The notes beneath the pieces were generated by a model. It saw nothing but the letters and a program-made list of their open reading frames with translations, searched no databases and was not told where the DNA came from. The position numbers and the translations under genes were made by a program. Source: Isoptericola sp. BMS4 (GTDB lineage Bacteria; Actinomycetota; Actinomycetes; Actinomycetales; Cellulomonadaceae). From it: a stretch of 64,000 bases of DNA. Of this stretch, positions 19,636 through 27,638 are shown piece by piece (the stretch's first letter is position 1; every line of letters begins with the position of its first letter). The stretch covers positions 3,365,766-3,429,765 of the forward strand of contig NZ_SIRP01000001.1 in assembly GCF_011634835.1 (NCBI RefSeq), read 5' to 3'.

Positions 19636-21017
19636 CGGTTCTCCCCGTCGGTCGAGTCGTGCCCCGGCCGGTCGCCGGAGCTCCCGGTCCGGTCGGCCGT
19701 CTGGCCGAAGCCCCAGGTGGCGCGCCAGGCGGCGGCCCGGCCCGCGGGCGTGGACAGGTCGGGCCCTGCGGCGTCGTCCTTGCTGCCCTCGGGCGCACCG
19801 TGCTGGCGCACGACCGGGATGGACCCGGTCATGGCGCGCAGCATGCGCGAGACGCCACCCTGCTCGGCGGCACGGCGGGCCTCCTCCTGGGCGCGCAGCT
19901 CGCGCCGCGTCATCCTCGGCACGGAGCCGGTGGCGGGCCGGTCCTCGGGTGTCGGAGGGGCGGGAGTGGGGACGGCCACGGCGTCGGTGCCGGCGGGAGG
20001 CGCGACCGGAGCCGCACGGCGACGCGAGCGGCGCAGCAGGCGGCCCGCCACGGGGACCTCCGCGGTCCGGCTCTCGTCGCCCGGGACCACGGCGGGCCCC
20101 GCGACCGGGAGCTCGGCGCCGTCCTCGGGCGCGTCCTGCCCCGAGGCCGGCCCGGGGCCCTGCGCGTCGGCCGGCCCGGCGTCCCGGTCGCCGCCCGGAG
20201 CCTCGGGCGGCGTCCAGGGCGGCGCGGCGGGACCGGCGTCGGCGGTGCCTCGGCCGCGCACGGGGCCGAAGAGCGTCGCGGTGCCGGTCTCGGAGGAGTC
20301 GGCCGTGCCCTCGGGCTCGGCGGCCGTGGTGGTCGTCTCGTCCCCGCCCGCGGCGCGCGCGGCGGCGCGGCGACGGCGGCGCGGCTTGCGGAACCCGAGC
20401 ACGAGCAGCACGAGGCCGACGAGCACGAGCGCAGCACCCGCGCCGACGGCGGGCCACAGGTACGGCGTGGTGACGGCGCGCGGCCAGGTGAACGTCAGCG
20501 AGGGGGCCTGCGCCTCGTCGCCGACGCCGGCCGCGAGCAGCGTCCAGCGGCCGGGGCGGTCGCTCCAGCGCAGCGTGACGCCGCCGGAGTCCGACGCCTC
20601 GGCGACCCACATGTCCGAGCCCGCCGGGTCGGCGCCGCTGGGCTTCACGGGCTCCGCGGGCTCGTCGCCCTCGCCCTCGGGCTCCGGCGCGCCCTGCTCC
20701 ACCGCGAGGGTCTCCCAGTCGCTCAGCCCCGTCACGCGCGAGGAGGGCTCCTGGCCCACCCAACCGTCGACGTCGACGTCGCGTCCGACGACGAGCGTGA
20801 CCTTCTGCCCGTCGGGCACCGAGGCCGTCACGGTCACGTCGTCGCTCACCAGACCCAGGACTCCGGGGTCGGTGACGACCATCGTGCCGTCACCGGCGGG
20901 CCGAGCCGTGGCGACCACCGTGTCGGAGTCGCGCCAGACCGTGGCGGAGGCGACTCCGAGCGCGACGGAGACCAGTCCGAGGAGGACCAGGACGCCGCCC
21001 AGAATGCGTTGCAGCAC
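19632..21017 (-). CDS. Signal-anchored membrane protein with disordered cytoplasmic tail
   Basis: 461-aa protein of unknown function. Helix 1 is ILGGVLVLLGLVSVALGVAS at the N-terminus; an extracytoplasmic domain of about 190 residues follows; helix 2 is VGAGAALVLVGLVLLVLGF near residue 230, then a stop-transfer cluster RKPRRRRRAAAR. The C-terminal half is low-complexity Ala/Pro/Glu/Gly with RMTRRELRAQEEARRAAEQ. GTG 21017 is chosen because AAAGG lies eight bases upstream; upstream in-frame ATGs lack a site. It is coupled by ATGA to the lipoprotein gene. Confidence 0.7.
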   Translation of the reverse strand: MLQRILGGVLVLLGLVSVALGVASATVWRDSDTVVATARPAGDGTMVVTDPGVLGLVSDDVTVTASVPDGQKVTLVVGRDVDVDGWVGQEPSSRVTGLSDWETLAVEQGAPEPEGEGDEPAEPVKPSGADPAGSDMWVAEASDSGGVTLRWSDRPGRWTLLAAGVGDEAQAPSLTFTWPRAVTTPYLWPAVGAGAALVLVGLVLLVLGFRKPRRRRRAAARAAGGDETTTTAAEPEGTADSSETGTATLFGPVRGRGTADAGPAAPPWTPPEAPGGDRDAGPADAQGPGPASGQDAPEDGAELPVAGPAVVPGDESRTAEVPVAGRLLRRSRRRAAPVAPPAGTDAVAVPTPAPPTPEDRPATGSVPRMTRRELRAQEEARRAAEQGGVSRMLRAMTGSIPVVRQHGAPEGSKDDAAGPDLSTPAGRAAAWRATWGFGQTADRTGSSGDRPGHDSTDGENR

Positions 21018-21100
21018 CGAGCTTCCCTTTCGACGAGGACAGTCCAGCATAGGGACGCGCCGGGGCGGCCCGTCCACGAGAGCCCGGGCGAGCGCCCCGG

Positions 21101-21118
21101 TTCACGAACCCTTCACGA
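21101..21118. promoter_or_regulatory. Direct repeat TTCACGA at 11-bp spacing (PHO-box-like, tentative)
   Basis: TTCACGA occurs at 21101-21107 and again at 21112-21118, an 11-bp period, about 85 bases upstream of the minus-strand membrane-protein gene. PhoP binding sites in Streptomyces are 11-bp direct repeats of GTTCACC. The match is partial, so this is only a candidate. Confidence 0.25.
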
Positions 21119-21314
21119 GTCGCGTACGACCGCCACGCCGGGAGGACGACGTCCGGCCACATCGCCCAGGTCAGAGCGAATCGGCCCCCGCAGAGGGCTG
21201 CACTATTCGTCCGATATAGGGAAGAATGCTCCGGGTATCGGTTCCGGGGGGCACGACACTATCCTGACGGGGGCCGGTCCCACCCTGGCACCCACCACTC
21301 ACGGAGGTCTGCAC

Positions 21315-22784
21315 GTGTCCGACGAGCGCACGCTCTTCCCGATCACCATGCGCGGCTACGACCGCGCCCAGGTCGAGAGCCACGTCTCCCGACTCGAGCA
21401 GGCGCTGGAGGAGGCCCGCCGCAACGTCGAGGCGACCGACGCGCGCGCCATGCAGCTGTCGTCCGAGGTCGTCGAGCTGCAGCACCAGCTCCGCGAGAAC
21501 GAGAAGCCGTCCTACGCCGGCCTCGGCGCCCGCGTCGAGCACCTGCTGCGGTCCGCCGAGGAGCAGTCCGCCGAGGTCCTCACCCAGGCGAACCAGCAGG
21601 CCGCGGACATCATGGCGCGGGCCAAGCTCTCCGCCGGCCAGGTGCGCTCGCGCGCCGAGTCCGAGGCGTCCGAGCTGCTCGGCAACGCCCGGCGCGAGGC
21701 GGAGGAGATCCGCACCACCAGCTCCGCCGAGGCCGAGGGCACCCTGCTGGCCGCCCAGCGCCGCGCCGAGGAGATGGTCGGCTCCGCCGAGCGCGAGGCC
21801 GCCCTCATCACGAGCACCCTCGCCACGGAGGAGAGCGAGCGACGCGCCACGCTGGAGCGTGAGATCGGCGTGCTGCGCTCCACCGCGGAGCGCGAGACGA
21901 CCGAGCTGCGCGTCAGCACCGAGCGCGACACGGCCCAGATGCGCGCGCAGGCGTCGGCCGAGTCGGCCGCGATGCGCGAGGAGGCCGAGACCGAGTCCAC
22001 CGAGCTGCTCGAGCGCACGCGCCGGGAGGCCGCCCGCATCGTCGCCGAGGCGAAGCACCAGGCGGCCGAGTCGGCGGACGCCGTCACCGTGGAGCTCGAG
22101 CAGCTCCGCGAGCAGGCCCGCTCCGCGCTGGCCGACGCCGAGCTCGAGATCTCGCAGCGGCGCGAGCAGGTCGAGCACGAGGCCGCCGAGCGGCACGAGA
22201 AGGCGCGCCAGGAGACGGACCAGCTCGTGCGCTCCGCCGAGGAGCACGCGGCGGAGGCCGAGAAGCGCGTCGCCCACGCGCTCGAGCAGGCCGAGAAGGT
22301 CCGCAGCGAGTCCGACGCGTACGTCAAGCAGCTCGTGGCGGACGCCCGCCGCGCGGCGGACGGCATCATCGCCGAGGCCCGCGAGTTCGCCGACCAGACC
22401 GTGTCCGACGCCCAGGTGGAGGCGGAGCACCAGCGCACCTCCGCGCAGCGCCAGCTCGAGGACCTGACGCGGCGGCACGACTCGGTGAACTCCTACCTGG
22501 ACGAGCTGCGCGGGCTCCTCAACACCGAGAGCGTCAACCGGCCGCAGGGTCAGCCCGCGGAGGAGACGCCGATCCCGGTCCAGCAGGTCGCCGCACCCGA
22601 GCCGGCCAAGCCGACCGCGAAGAAGTCGGCCGCGAAGAAGCCCGCGCCCGCCGTGGACGACTCGGCCGACTCCGCCGACGCGGACGAGCAGGCCGACGAC
22701 GCCGACCGGGCCGAGCAGGCCGACGGCGCCGACCGGGCCGAGCAGGCCGCGAAGGACGAGGCCCCCGCGCCGTCGAACGCCTGA
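21315..22784 (+). CDS. DivIVA-domain coiled-coil protein (Scy/FilP-like)
   Basis: 489-aa cytoskeletal-type protein. Residues about 1-35 (LFPITMRGYDRAQVESHVSR) form a DivIVA-like membrane-curvature module. Residues about 40-400 are an almost unbroken coiled coil rich in Ala/Glu/Arg with recurring EAE/REAEEIR heptads, and the tail (about 410-489) is a disordered Lys/Ala then Asp/Ala/Glu-rich segment. In actinobacteria such proteins organise polar growth or act as intermediate-filament-like scaffolds; the exact role here is inference. GTG 21315 has GGAGG seven bases upstream. A nearly perfect hairpin after the stop separates it from the convergent hydrolase gene. It is not Wag31 itself, which is shorter and usually next to the division cluster. 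Confidence 0.8.
   Translation: MSDERTLFPITMRGYDRAQVESHVSRLEQALEEARRNVEATDARAMQLSSEVVELQHQLRENEKPSYAGLGARVEHLLRSAEEQSAEVLTQANQQAADIMARAKLSAGQVRSRAESEASELLGNARREAEEIRTTSSAEAEGTLLAAQRRAEEMVGSAEREAALITSTLATEESERRATLEREIGVLRSTAERETTELRVSTERDTAQMRAQASAESAAMREEAETESTELLERTRREAARIVAEAKHQAAESADAVTVELEQLREQARSALADAELEISQRREQVEHEAAERHEKARQETDQLVRSAEEHAAEAEKRVAHALEQAEKVRSESDAYVKQLVADARRAADGIIAEAREFADQTVSDAQVEAEHQRTSAQRQLEDLTRRHDSVNSYLDELRGLLNTESVNRPQGQPAEETPIPVQQVAAPEPAKPTAKKSAAKKPAPAVDDSADSADADEQADDADRAEQADGADRAEQAAKDEAPAPSNA
22695..22748 (+). repeat. Two 27-bp tandem repeats in the tail of the coiled-coil gene
   Basis: Units 22695-22721 and 22722-22748 differ at one base (A at 22699, G at 22726). Each encodes a DxADRAEQA-type nonapeptide, so the acidic tail can lengthen in frame by unit gain. 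Confidence 0.9.
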
Positions 22785-22810
22785 CGACGCACCGGCACAG
22801 GGACCGACCG

Positions 22811-22839
22811 AGCACCGCCCGTCACGGACGGGCGGTGCT
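22811..22839. terminator. Bidirectional hairpin terminator
   Basis: Perfect 13-bp arms (AGCACCGCCCGTC at 22811-22823, GACGGGCGGTGCT at 22827-22839) with a 3-base loop, between convergent genes. The hydrolase stop codon and last codons lie inside it. No T-run, as usual at this GC. Confidence 0.75.
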
Positions 22840-23673
22840 CGTGTATCCCTCCTGCCACGGCCAGCGCGGCGGCGCCGCCTGCTCGGCGACCCTCCGGTGC
22901 AGCAGCCCGAGCGCGGCGGCCACGGACGACGGGTCCTCGACCGCACTCAGGTGCCCCACGCGGGGGACGACCGTCAGCGCCGCGTCCTTGGCCGCCTCCG
23001 CCATGTGCCGGGCGTCGTCCGGGGTGGTGACCGTGTCCTCCGCGCCGACGACGACCGCCACCGGGCCCCGGAACGACCGCAGCACCTCCGTGCGGTCCGG
23101 GCGGGCCGCCATCGCGCGCTGGGCCCAGGCCACCCCCGTCGGGGACTGGGCACGGATCCACGCCTCGAGCTGCGGGAAGAGCTCGCGGCGCTCCGCGGCG
23201 CTCGTCGGCCCGAGCAGCGTGGACGGCATCGACAGGACGGGGTCGATGGTCTGCGAGCCGGTGACCGCGTCGGCGACGCGCAGCCGGTTCGCGCGCGCCT
23301 GGTCGGTGTCCGCGGTCGACTTGGTGTCGACCAGCCCCAGCCCCACGACGAACCCCGGGTGCCGCTCGGCCAGCGCCAGGGCGACGTAGCCGCCCATGGA
23401 CAGCCCCACCACGACGCCGTTGCCCTCGCCCTGGTCGCGCAGCGTGCCGTACACGGCGTCGGCCACGTCCTCGAGCCGTGCCCGCATCCCGGAGAGCTCG
23501 GAGTGGCCCTGGCCGGGCAGGTCCACGCCGATGGCCCGCACGCCGGGCGGCAGCGCCCGGGCGGCGGCCGCCCACATGCGATGGTCCAGCGGGAACGCGT
23601 GCAGCAGGACGAGCGGGGTGCCGCCGCCGTCGTGCAGCGGGTAGGTCGCCAGCGCTGCTGGGGTCGTGGTCAT
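22822..23673 (-). CDS. Alpha/beta-hydrolase
   Basis: 283-aa cytoplasmic serine hydrolase. Oxyanion region LLHAFPLDHRMW (residues about 23-34), nucleophile elbow GLSMGG with Ser92, acid in GAEDTVTTPDD and His in RVGHLSAVE near the C-terminus. It resembles 3-oxoadipate enol-lactonase/esterase-type hydrolases, but no aromatic pathway is nearby, so the substrate is unknown. ATG 23673 has GAGGAG upstream. A second hydrolase gene lies 45 bases upstream on the same strand. Confidence 0.8.
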   Translation of the reverse strand: MTTTPAALATYPLHDGGGTPLVLLHAFPLDHRMWAAAARALPPGVRAIGVDLPGQGHSELSGMRARLEDVADAVYGTLRDQGEGNGVVVGLSMGGYVALALAERHPGFVVGLGLVDTKSTADTDQARANRLRVADAVTGSQTIDPVLSMPSTLLGPTSAAERRELFPQLEAWIRAQSPTGVAWAQRAMAARPDRTEVLRSFRGPVAVVVGAEDTVTTPDDARHMAEAAKDAALTVVPRVGHLSAVEDPSSVAAALGLLHRRVAEQAAPPRWPWQEGYTSTARP

Positions 23674-23718
23674 CGTCGACTCCTCACTGTTCGCCGTGGC
23701 AGGGCCCGGTCGGGTCCG

Positions 23719-24489
23719 TCAGGTGGCGACGGGCGCCTGGAGCACGTCGCCGTCGTAGCGGGTGGGCAGCGGCGGGTGGCCCGGCAGCACGTGCCCGGCG
23801 ATCTCGTCGAGCACCCGCCGCACCGACGGCTCGCCCACCCACAGGTGCTTGGCGCCGTCGACGCCGATCACCTCCGCCTGCGGCACGCGGGCGAACCGCT
23901 CGCGCGCCTCGTCGGGGCGCAGGTAGTCGTCCAGCTCCGGGACGAGCACGACGAGCGGCTTGCCGAACTCGGCCCAGCGGTCCAGGTCCGCGTCGGTCGC
24001 GCGGTGCAGCGGCGGGGAGAGCAGGATCGCGCCCTCGACGCCCGGGTCGGTGCCGTGCTTGAGGATCAGCTCCGTGCCGAACGACCAGCCGACGAGCCAC
24101 GGCCGGGGCAGCTCGCGGAACTCCGCCAGCTCGATCGCCGCGGCGACGTCGAAGCGCTCCGCCTCGCCGCCGTCGAACTCGCCCTCGGACGTGCCGCGCG
24201 GGGACGACGTGCCGCGCGTGTTGAAGCGGAGCACGGCCAGGTCGGCCAGCGCGGGGAGCCGCCAGGCGGCCTTCCGGTAGACGTGCGAGTCCATGTACCC
24301 GCCGTGGGTCGGCAGGGGGTGGAAGGTCAGCAGCGTCGCGGCCGGCTCACGGTCGGCGGGCAGGGCGAGCTCCCCGACGAGCGTGAGCCCGTCCGCGGTG
24401 TGCAGCTCGACGTCCTCGCGCCGGGCGGGGAGCACGGTCAGCGAGCGGATCTGGTGGCCGGTGGCGGTGCCGGCGGAGCTGTCGTTCAT
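23719..24489 (-). CDS. Alpha/beta-hydrolase of the dienelactone hydrolase-like type
   Basis: 256-aa protein. LTFHPLPTHGGYMDSHVYRK, LRFNTRGTSSPRGTSEG and the nucleophile elbow VGWSFGTE (Ser136) are typical of the short bacterial alpha/beta hydrolases related to KANL3/Tex30 proteins; the His is in DGAKHLWVG. It has no signal peptide. ATG 24489. Substrate unknown. It is probably co-transcribed with the next hydrolase gene. Confidence 0.75.
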   Translation of the reverse strand: MNDSSAGTATGHQIRSLTVLPARREDVELHTADGLTLVGELALPADREPAATLLTFHPLPTHGGYMDSHVYRKAAWRLPALADLAVLRFNTRGTSSPRGTSEGEFDGGEAERFDVAAAIELAEFRELPRPWLVGWSFGTELILKHGTDPGVEGAILLSPPLHRATDADLDRWAEFGKPLVVLVPELDDYLRPDEARERFARVPQAEVIGVDGAKHLWVGEPSVRRVLDEIAGHVLPGHPPLPTRYDGDVLQAPVAT

Positions 24490-24554
24490 CACCACCCAGC
24501 CTAGGACCACCGTGCATGGGGCGCCCGGCACCGTCCGGCCGGTCGGCGCACGCC

Positions 24555-24863
24555 TCAGCGCAGCCGGCCGCGGCGCTCCCAGCAGGAGGAGTGCCAGTGC
24601 CGCCGGTCCTCGAGGCCCGCGGCCTCTCCCCCGACGGCGTCGCGCTGCCAGGCGACGACGTGGGGCGTGCCCGGGAGGATGTCCTGCCGGCAGGCGGGGC
24701 ACACGTACACCTTGTCGCCGCCGCGCAGCCGGCGCACCGTCCACTCGCCGTCGGCCGCGCTCTCGTGCCGCACGCCGCCGAGAGCGCGGTCCATGTCGAG
24801 CGGCTGGTGCTGCGCACCCCAAGGGCGCTTGCGGGACGGGCGACGCGAGGGCATACGTCCCAT
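24555..24863 (-). CDS. Small Cys/His zinc-motif protein (conserved in actinobacteria)
   Basis: 102-aa basic protein. The core is VYVCPACRQDILPGTPHVVAW and then RRHWHSSCWERRG, giving a C-x2-C...H-x3-C arrangement that probably binds zinc. Such proteins are often labelled ATP/GTP-binding in actinobacterial genomes without evidence; I see no P-loop. ATG 24863 is chosen because GAGG is five bases upstream; GTG 24869 and ATG 24854 are alternatives. Function unknown. Confidence 0.7.
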   Translation of the reverse strand: MGRMPSRRPSRKRPWGAQHQPLDMDRALGGVRHESAADGEWTVRRLRGGDKVYVCPACRQDILPGTPHVVAWQRDAVGGEAAGLEDRRHWHSSCWERRGRLR

Positions 24864-25007
24864 TGTCACCTCTGGGACCGGCCGCCCCGTGGCCCGTTCG
24901 ACGGCGCGCCGGCCGGCCCGCGCCGGACCACGGATGGACCGGTCAGGGAGCGGTCAGGTGAGGCCGCTACAGTGGCCCGGTTCGCCCCGCCGACAGAAGG
25001 ACCCCTC

Positions 25008-25979
25008 GTGAAGCTCCGCACGTCCGCCGGCGCCGCCGCGCTCGCGCTGACCGCCGCCCTGACACTCACCGCCTGCGGCCAGGACGAGCCCGGCGACGCG
25101 CCCTCGGCCTCCCCGTCCGCGTCCCCCTCGGCGGCCGCCACCGAGATGCCGCAGCCGACCGAGGAGGACATCGCCGCCGTCGATGCCGTGACGGTGAAGG
25201 GCAAGGCCGGCAAGGAGCCGAAGCTGTCGTTCGACAAGGGCCTGCAGCTGTCCGCCCCGACGTCGCGCGTCGTGGACGAGGGCGACGGGGACCCGGTCAC
25301 CGAGGGCGCCAAGGTCACCATCGACTACGTCGCCTACGACGGGGACGCCACGAAGCTCGGCTCCACCTGGGACAGCGCCGCCCCCGAGTCGTTCATCATG
25401 GGCGACGCCCAGTACTCGCTGCTCACCGAGCCTCTCACCGGGCAGAAGGTCGGGTCGCGCGTGCTCGTCGCCAACTCGGGCCCCGCGCAGGACGGCTCCA
25501 CGCAGACGGTCGTGAACCTCGTCGAGGTGACGGGGGTCGAGGACGTCCCGACGCGCGCCGAGGGCGAGGCCGTCGAGCCGGCCGAAGGCCTGCCCGCGGT
25601 GACCCTCGACGACTCCGGCGAGCCGTCGGTCGAGATCCCCGAGGGCTACGAGGCCCCGAAGAAGCTCGTGGCGCAGACCCTCATCAAGGGCGACGGGCCG
25701 AAGGTCACGAAGGACCAGACTGTCACTGCGCAGTACACCGGGTGGACGCTCGACGGCACCGTGTTCGACTCTTCGTGGGAGCGCGGGACGCCGGCCTCGT
25801 TCTCGCTGCAGCAGGTCATCAAGGGCTGGACGAACGGGCTGTCCGGCCAGACGGTCGGCAGCCAGGTGCTGCTCGTGATCCCGGCCGAGCAGGCCTACGG
25901 GTCCAACCCGCCCCAGGGCAGCAGCATCGAGCCCGACTCGCCCCTCGTCTTCGTCGTGGACATCCTCGACGCCGAGTGA
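25008..25979 (+). CDS. FKBP-type peptidyl-prolyl isomerase lipoprotein with two FKBP-like domains
   Basis: 323-aa exported lipoprotein: VKLRTSAGAAALAL signal, lipobox LTAC, then a Ser/Pro/Ala linker. Residues about 85-185 form a divergent FKBP-like domain (VTEGAKVTIDYVAYDGD...LTGQKVGSRVLVANSG). Residues about 225-323 are canonical: VTAQYTGWTLDGTVFDSSWE, VIKGWTNGLSGQTVGSQVLL and IPAEQAYG. The enzyme would speed prolyl isomerisation of exported proteins at the outer face of the membrane. GTG 25008. A very strong hairpin follows the stop. Confidence 0.88.
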   Translation: MKLRTSAGAAALALTAALTLTACGQDEPGDAPSASPSASPSAAATEMPQPTEEDIAAVDAVTVKGKAGKEPKLSFDKGLQLSAPTSRVVDEGDGDPVTEGAKVTIDYVAYDGDATKLGSTWDSAAPESFIMGDAQYSLLTEPLTGQKVGSRVLVANSGPAQDGSTQTVVNLVEVTGVEDVPTRAEGEAVEPAEGLPAVTLDDSGEPSVEIPEGYEAPKKLVAQTLIKGDGPKVTKDQTVTAQYTGWTLDGTVFDSSWERGTPASFSLQQVIKGWTNGLSGQTVGSQVLLVIPAEQAYGSNPPQGSSIEPDSPLVFVVDILDAE

Positions 25980-26035
25980 CGACGTGCGGGTGACGTGCGG
26001 CACGCCGCACGCCGTCCGCCCAGGTCGGACACCGT

Positions 26036-26072
26036 CGACGGCGGGCCCCCGGTCTCCGGGGGCCCGCCGTCG
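26036..26072. terminator. Strong hairpin terminator after the FKBP gene
   Basis: Arms 26036-26052 and 26056-26072 are 17-bp perfect complements (CGACGGCGGGCCCCCGG and its reverse complement) with a TCT loop. It lies 57 bases after the stop and 18 bases before the next ATG. No T-run. Confidence 0.75.
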
Positions 26073-26090
26073 CGCGTAGGGTCGGGTGCC

Positions 26091-26609
26091 ATGAGCGCAG
26101 AGCCTGCCCCGTCGTCCGTGCCGCCCGAGCGCGAGGTCCTCACCTGGGCCCGGTTCCCGGTCGCGATCCGCGCGCTGGCCGAGCGGGTCGTCTCGAGCGG
26201 GTTCGTGCCCGACGTCGTCGTCGCCGTCGCGCGCGGCGGCCTGGTCCCGGGCGGCGCCATGGCGTACGCGCTGGGCACCAAGGGCGTGGGCACGCTCAAC
26301 GTGGAGTTCTACACGGACATCGGCAGGACGCTCGACGACCCGCGCGTGCTGCCGCCGCTCATGGACACCTCGGAGCTGCCGGGCTCGAAGGTGCTGGTCG
26401 TCGACGACGTCGCCGACTCGGGCCGCACGCTCGACCTCGTGATGCGGATGCTCGCCGAGCAGGGCGCCGACGCCCGCTCCGCCGTGCTGTACACGAAGCC
26501 GCGCTCGATCGTCCGCCCCGACTACTCGTGGTGCGACACCGACCTGTGGATCACGTTCCCCTGGTCGGCGGAGCCGCCCGTGACGGGAGCGCCCTCCGCC
26601 GACGCGTGA
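26091..26609 (+). CDS. Phosphoribosyltransferase family protein
   Basis: 172-aa type I PRTase. The PRPP-binding loop VLVVDDVADSGRT is at residues 101-113, and VAVARGGLVPGGAMA supplies the pyrophosphate loop. It resembles the Gpt/xanthine-phosphoribosyltransferase-like proteins (DLWITFPW ending), but the hood that decides the base is not diagnostic here. ATG 26091, directly after the terminator hairpin, so it must have a short promoter within or upstream of it. Convergent with the next gene, 18 bases between stops. Confidence 0.8.
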   Translation: MSAEPAPSSVPPEREVLTWARFPVAIRALAERVVSSGFVPDVVVAVARGGLVPGGAMAYALGTKGVGTLNVEFYTDIGRTLDDPRVLPPLMDTSELPGSKVLVVDDVADSGRTLDLVMRMLAEQGADARSAVLYTKPRSIVRPDYSWCDTDLWITFPWSAEPPVTGAPSADA

Positions 26610-26627
26610 GCCCGCGGGCCGGACTCG

Positions 26628-27572
26628 TCAGGCCGTCCTGGCGTGCAGCGCCCGGGCACGGTCCAGCACGACATCGGGGCACTCCTCCGGCAGGAAGTGC
26701 CCGGCGCCGGGGACGACCTCGACGGTGAGGTCGCGCGCCCGGCCGCCGTCGTCGAAGAACCGCTCGTCAGCGACGAGGTCCCGCTCCCCCAGGAGCGAGA
26801 CGGTGGGGACGGCGAGGCGTGCGTCCGCGTAGCGCCCCCGGAGCATGCCCACGAGCTCCGGCAGGATCAGCTGCCGGTAGAGCGCCGAGCCGGCCCGGGC
26901 ACGGGCCGGCTCACGCAGGCGCTCGAGGTAGGTCTCGACGTCGTCCGGGCCGATCGCGCCCTCGTGCGCCGTGAACCCCTCGAACAGGTGCCGGACCACT
27001 CGCTGGCGGCCGCCGCCCAGGAGGCGCGGCCCCAGACCGGGCGTCGCGACCAGCGGCTGGAACCAGGCGTGGCGCAGCAGCAGGAGCAGCCGCGGGTGGA
27101 ACCGCAGCCAGGGGTGCGGGACGGTGAGGCTCAGCAGGCTCGCGACCCGCCCGGGGTGCTCCAGCGCGAGACGGAAACCGACGATCGCGCCCCAGTCGTG
27201 CGCAACCAGGTGCACGCGCCCGAGGCCGAGCGTGTCGAGCACCCTCAGCACGTCGCGGGCGTGGTCGTCGGTCCTCTGCGGCCCGCCCGGCGTGCCGGAC
27301 CAGCCGAAACCCCGCAGATCGAGGACCACCACGGGGCGTTCGAGCGCGAACGGGGGGATGACGTGCCGCCACTGCCACCAGTGCTGCGGGAAGCCGTGCA
27401 GGAGCACGACCGCTCGGGCCCCCGGGCCGTCCTCGGCCCTGACCACGTGGAGGCCGAGCTCGCCGGCCGGGCCGCCCTCGATCCGCACGAGCTCGTGCCG
27501 TACCCCGGGCAGGTCCGGCAGCCCCGCGCCGTCAGGGAACGGGTCCGCACGCCCTGCGCCGGCCGCGGCCAT
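26628..27572 (-). CDS. Epoxide hydrolase-like alpha/beta-hydrolase
   Basis: 314-aa protein with the epoxide hydrolase/haloalkane dehalogenase layout: oxyanion motif LLHGFPQHWWQWR, nucleophile in VAHDWGA (Asp126, not Ser), a helical cap, and C-terminal VVPGAGHFLPEECPD with the catalytic His. An Asp nucleophile argues for an ester-intermediate enzyme acting on epoxides or halides. No signal peptide; the substrate cannot be told. It is the last gene of the minus run that begins with the LacI gene 66 bases upstream. Confidence 0.78.
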   Translation of the reverse strand: MAAAGAGRADPFPDGAGLPDLPGVRHELVRIEGGPAGELGLHVVRAEDGPGARAVVLLHGFPQHWWQWRHVIPPFALERPVVVLDLRGFGWSGTPGGPQRTDDHARDVLRVLDTLGLGRVHLVAHDWGAIVGFRLALEHPGRVASLLSLTVPHPWLRFHPRLLLLLRHAWFQPLVATPGLGPRLLGGGRQRVVRHLFEGFTAHEGAIGPDDVETYLERLREPARARAGSALYRQLILPELVGMLRGRYADARLAVPTVSLLGERDLVADERFFDDGGRARDLTVEVVPGAGHFLPEECPDVVLDRARALHARTA

Positions 27573-27638
27573 GGCTCAGCGTATCGCCCGCCCCGGCGGT
27601 CCCGCCGTGGGTGCGCAGACCTTCACCCGGCGCCGTCC

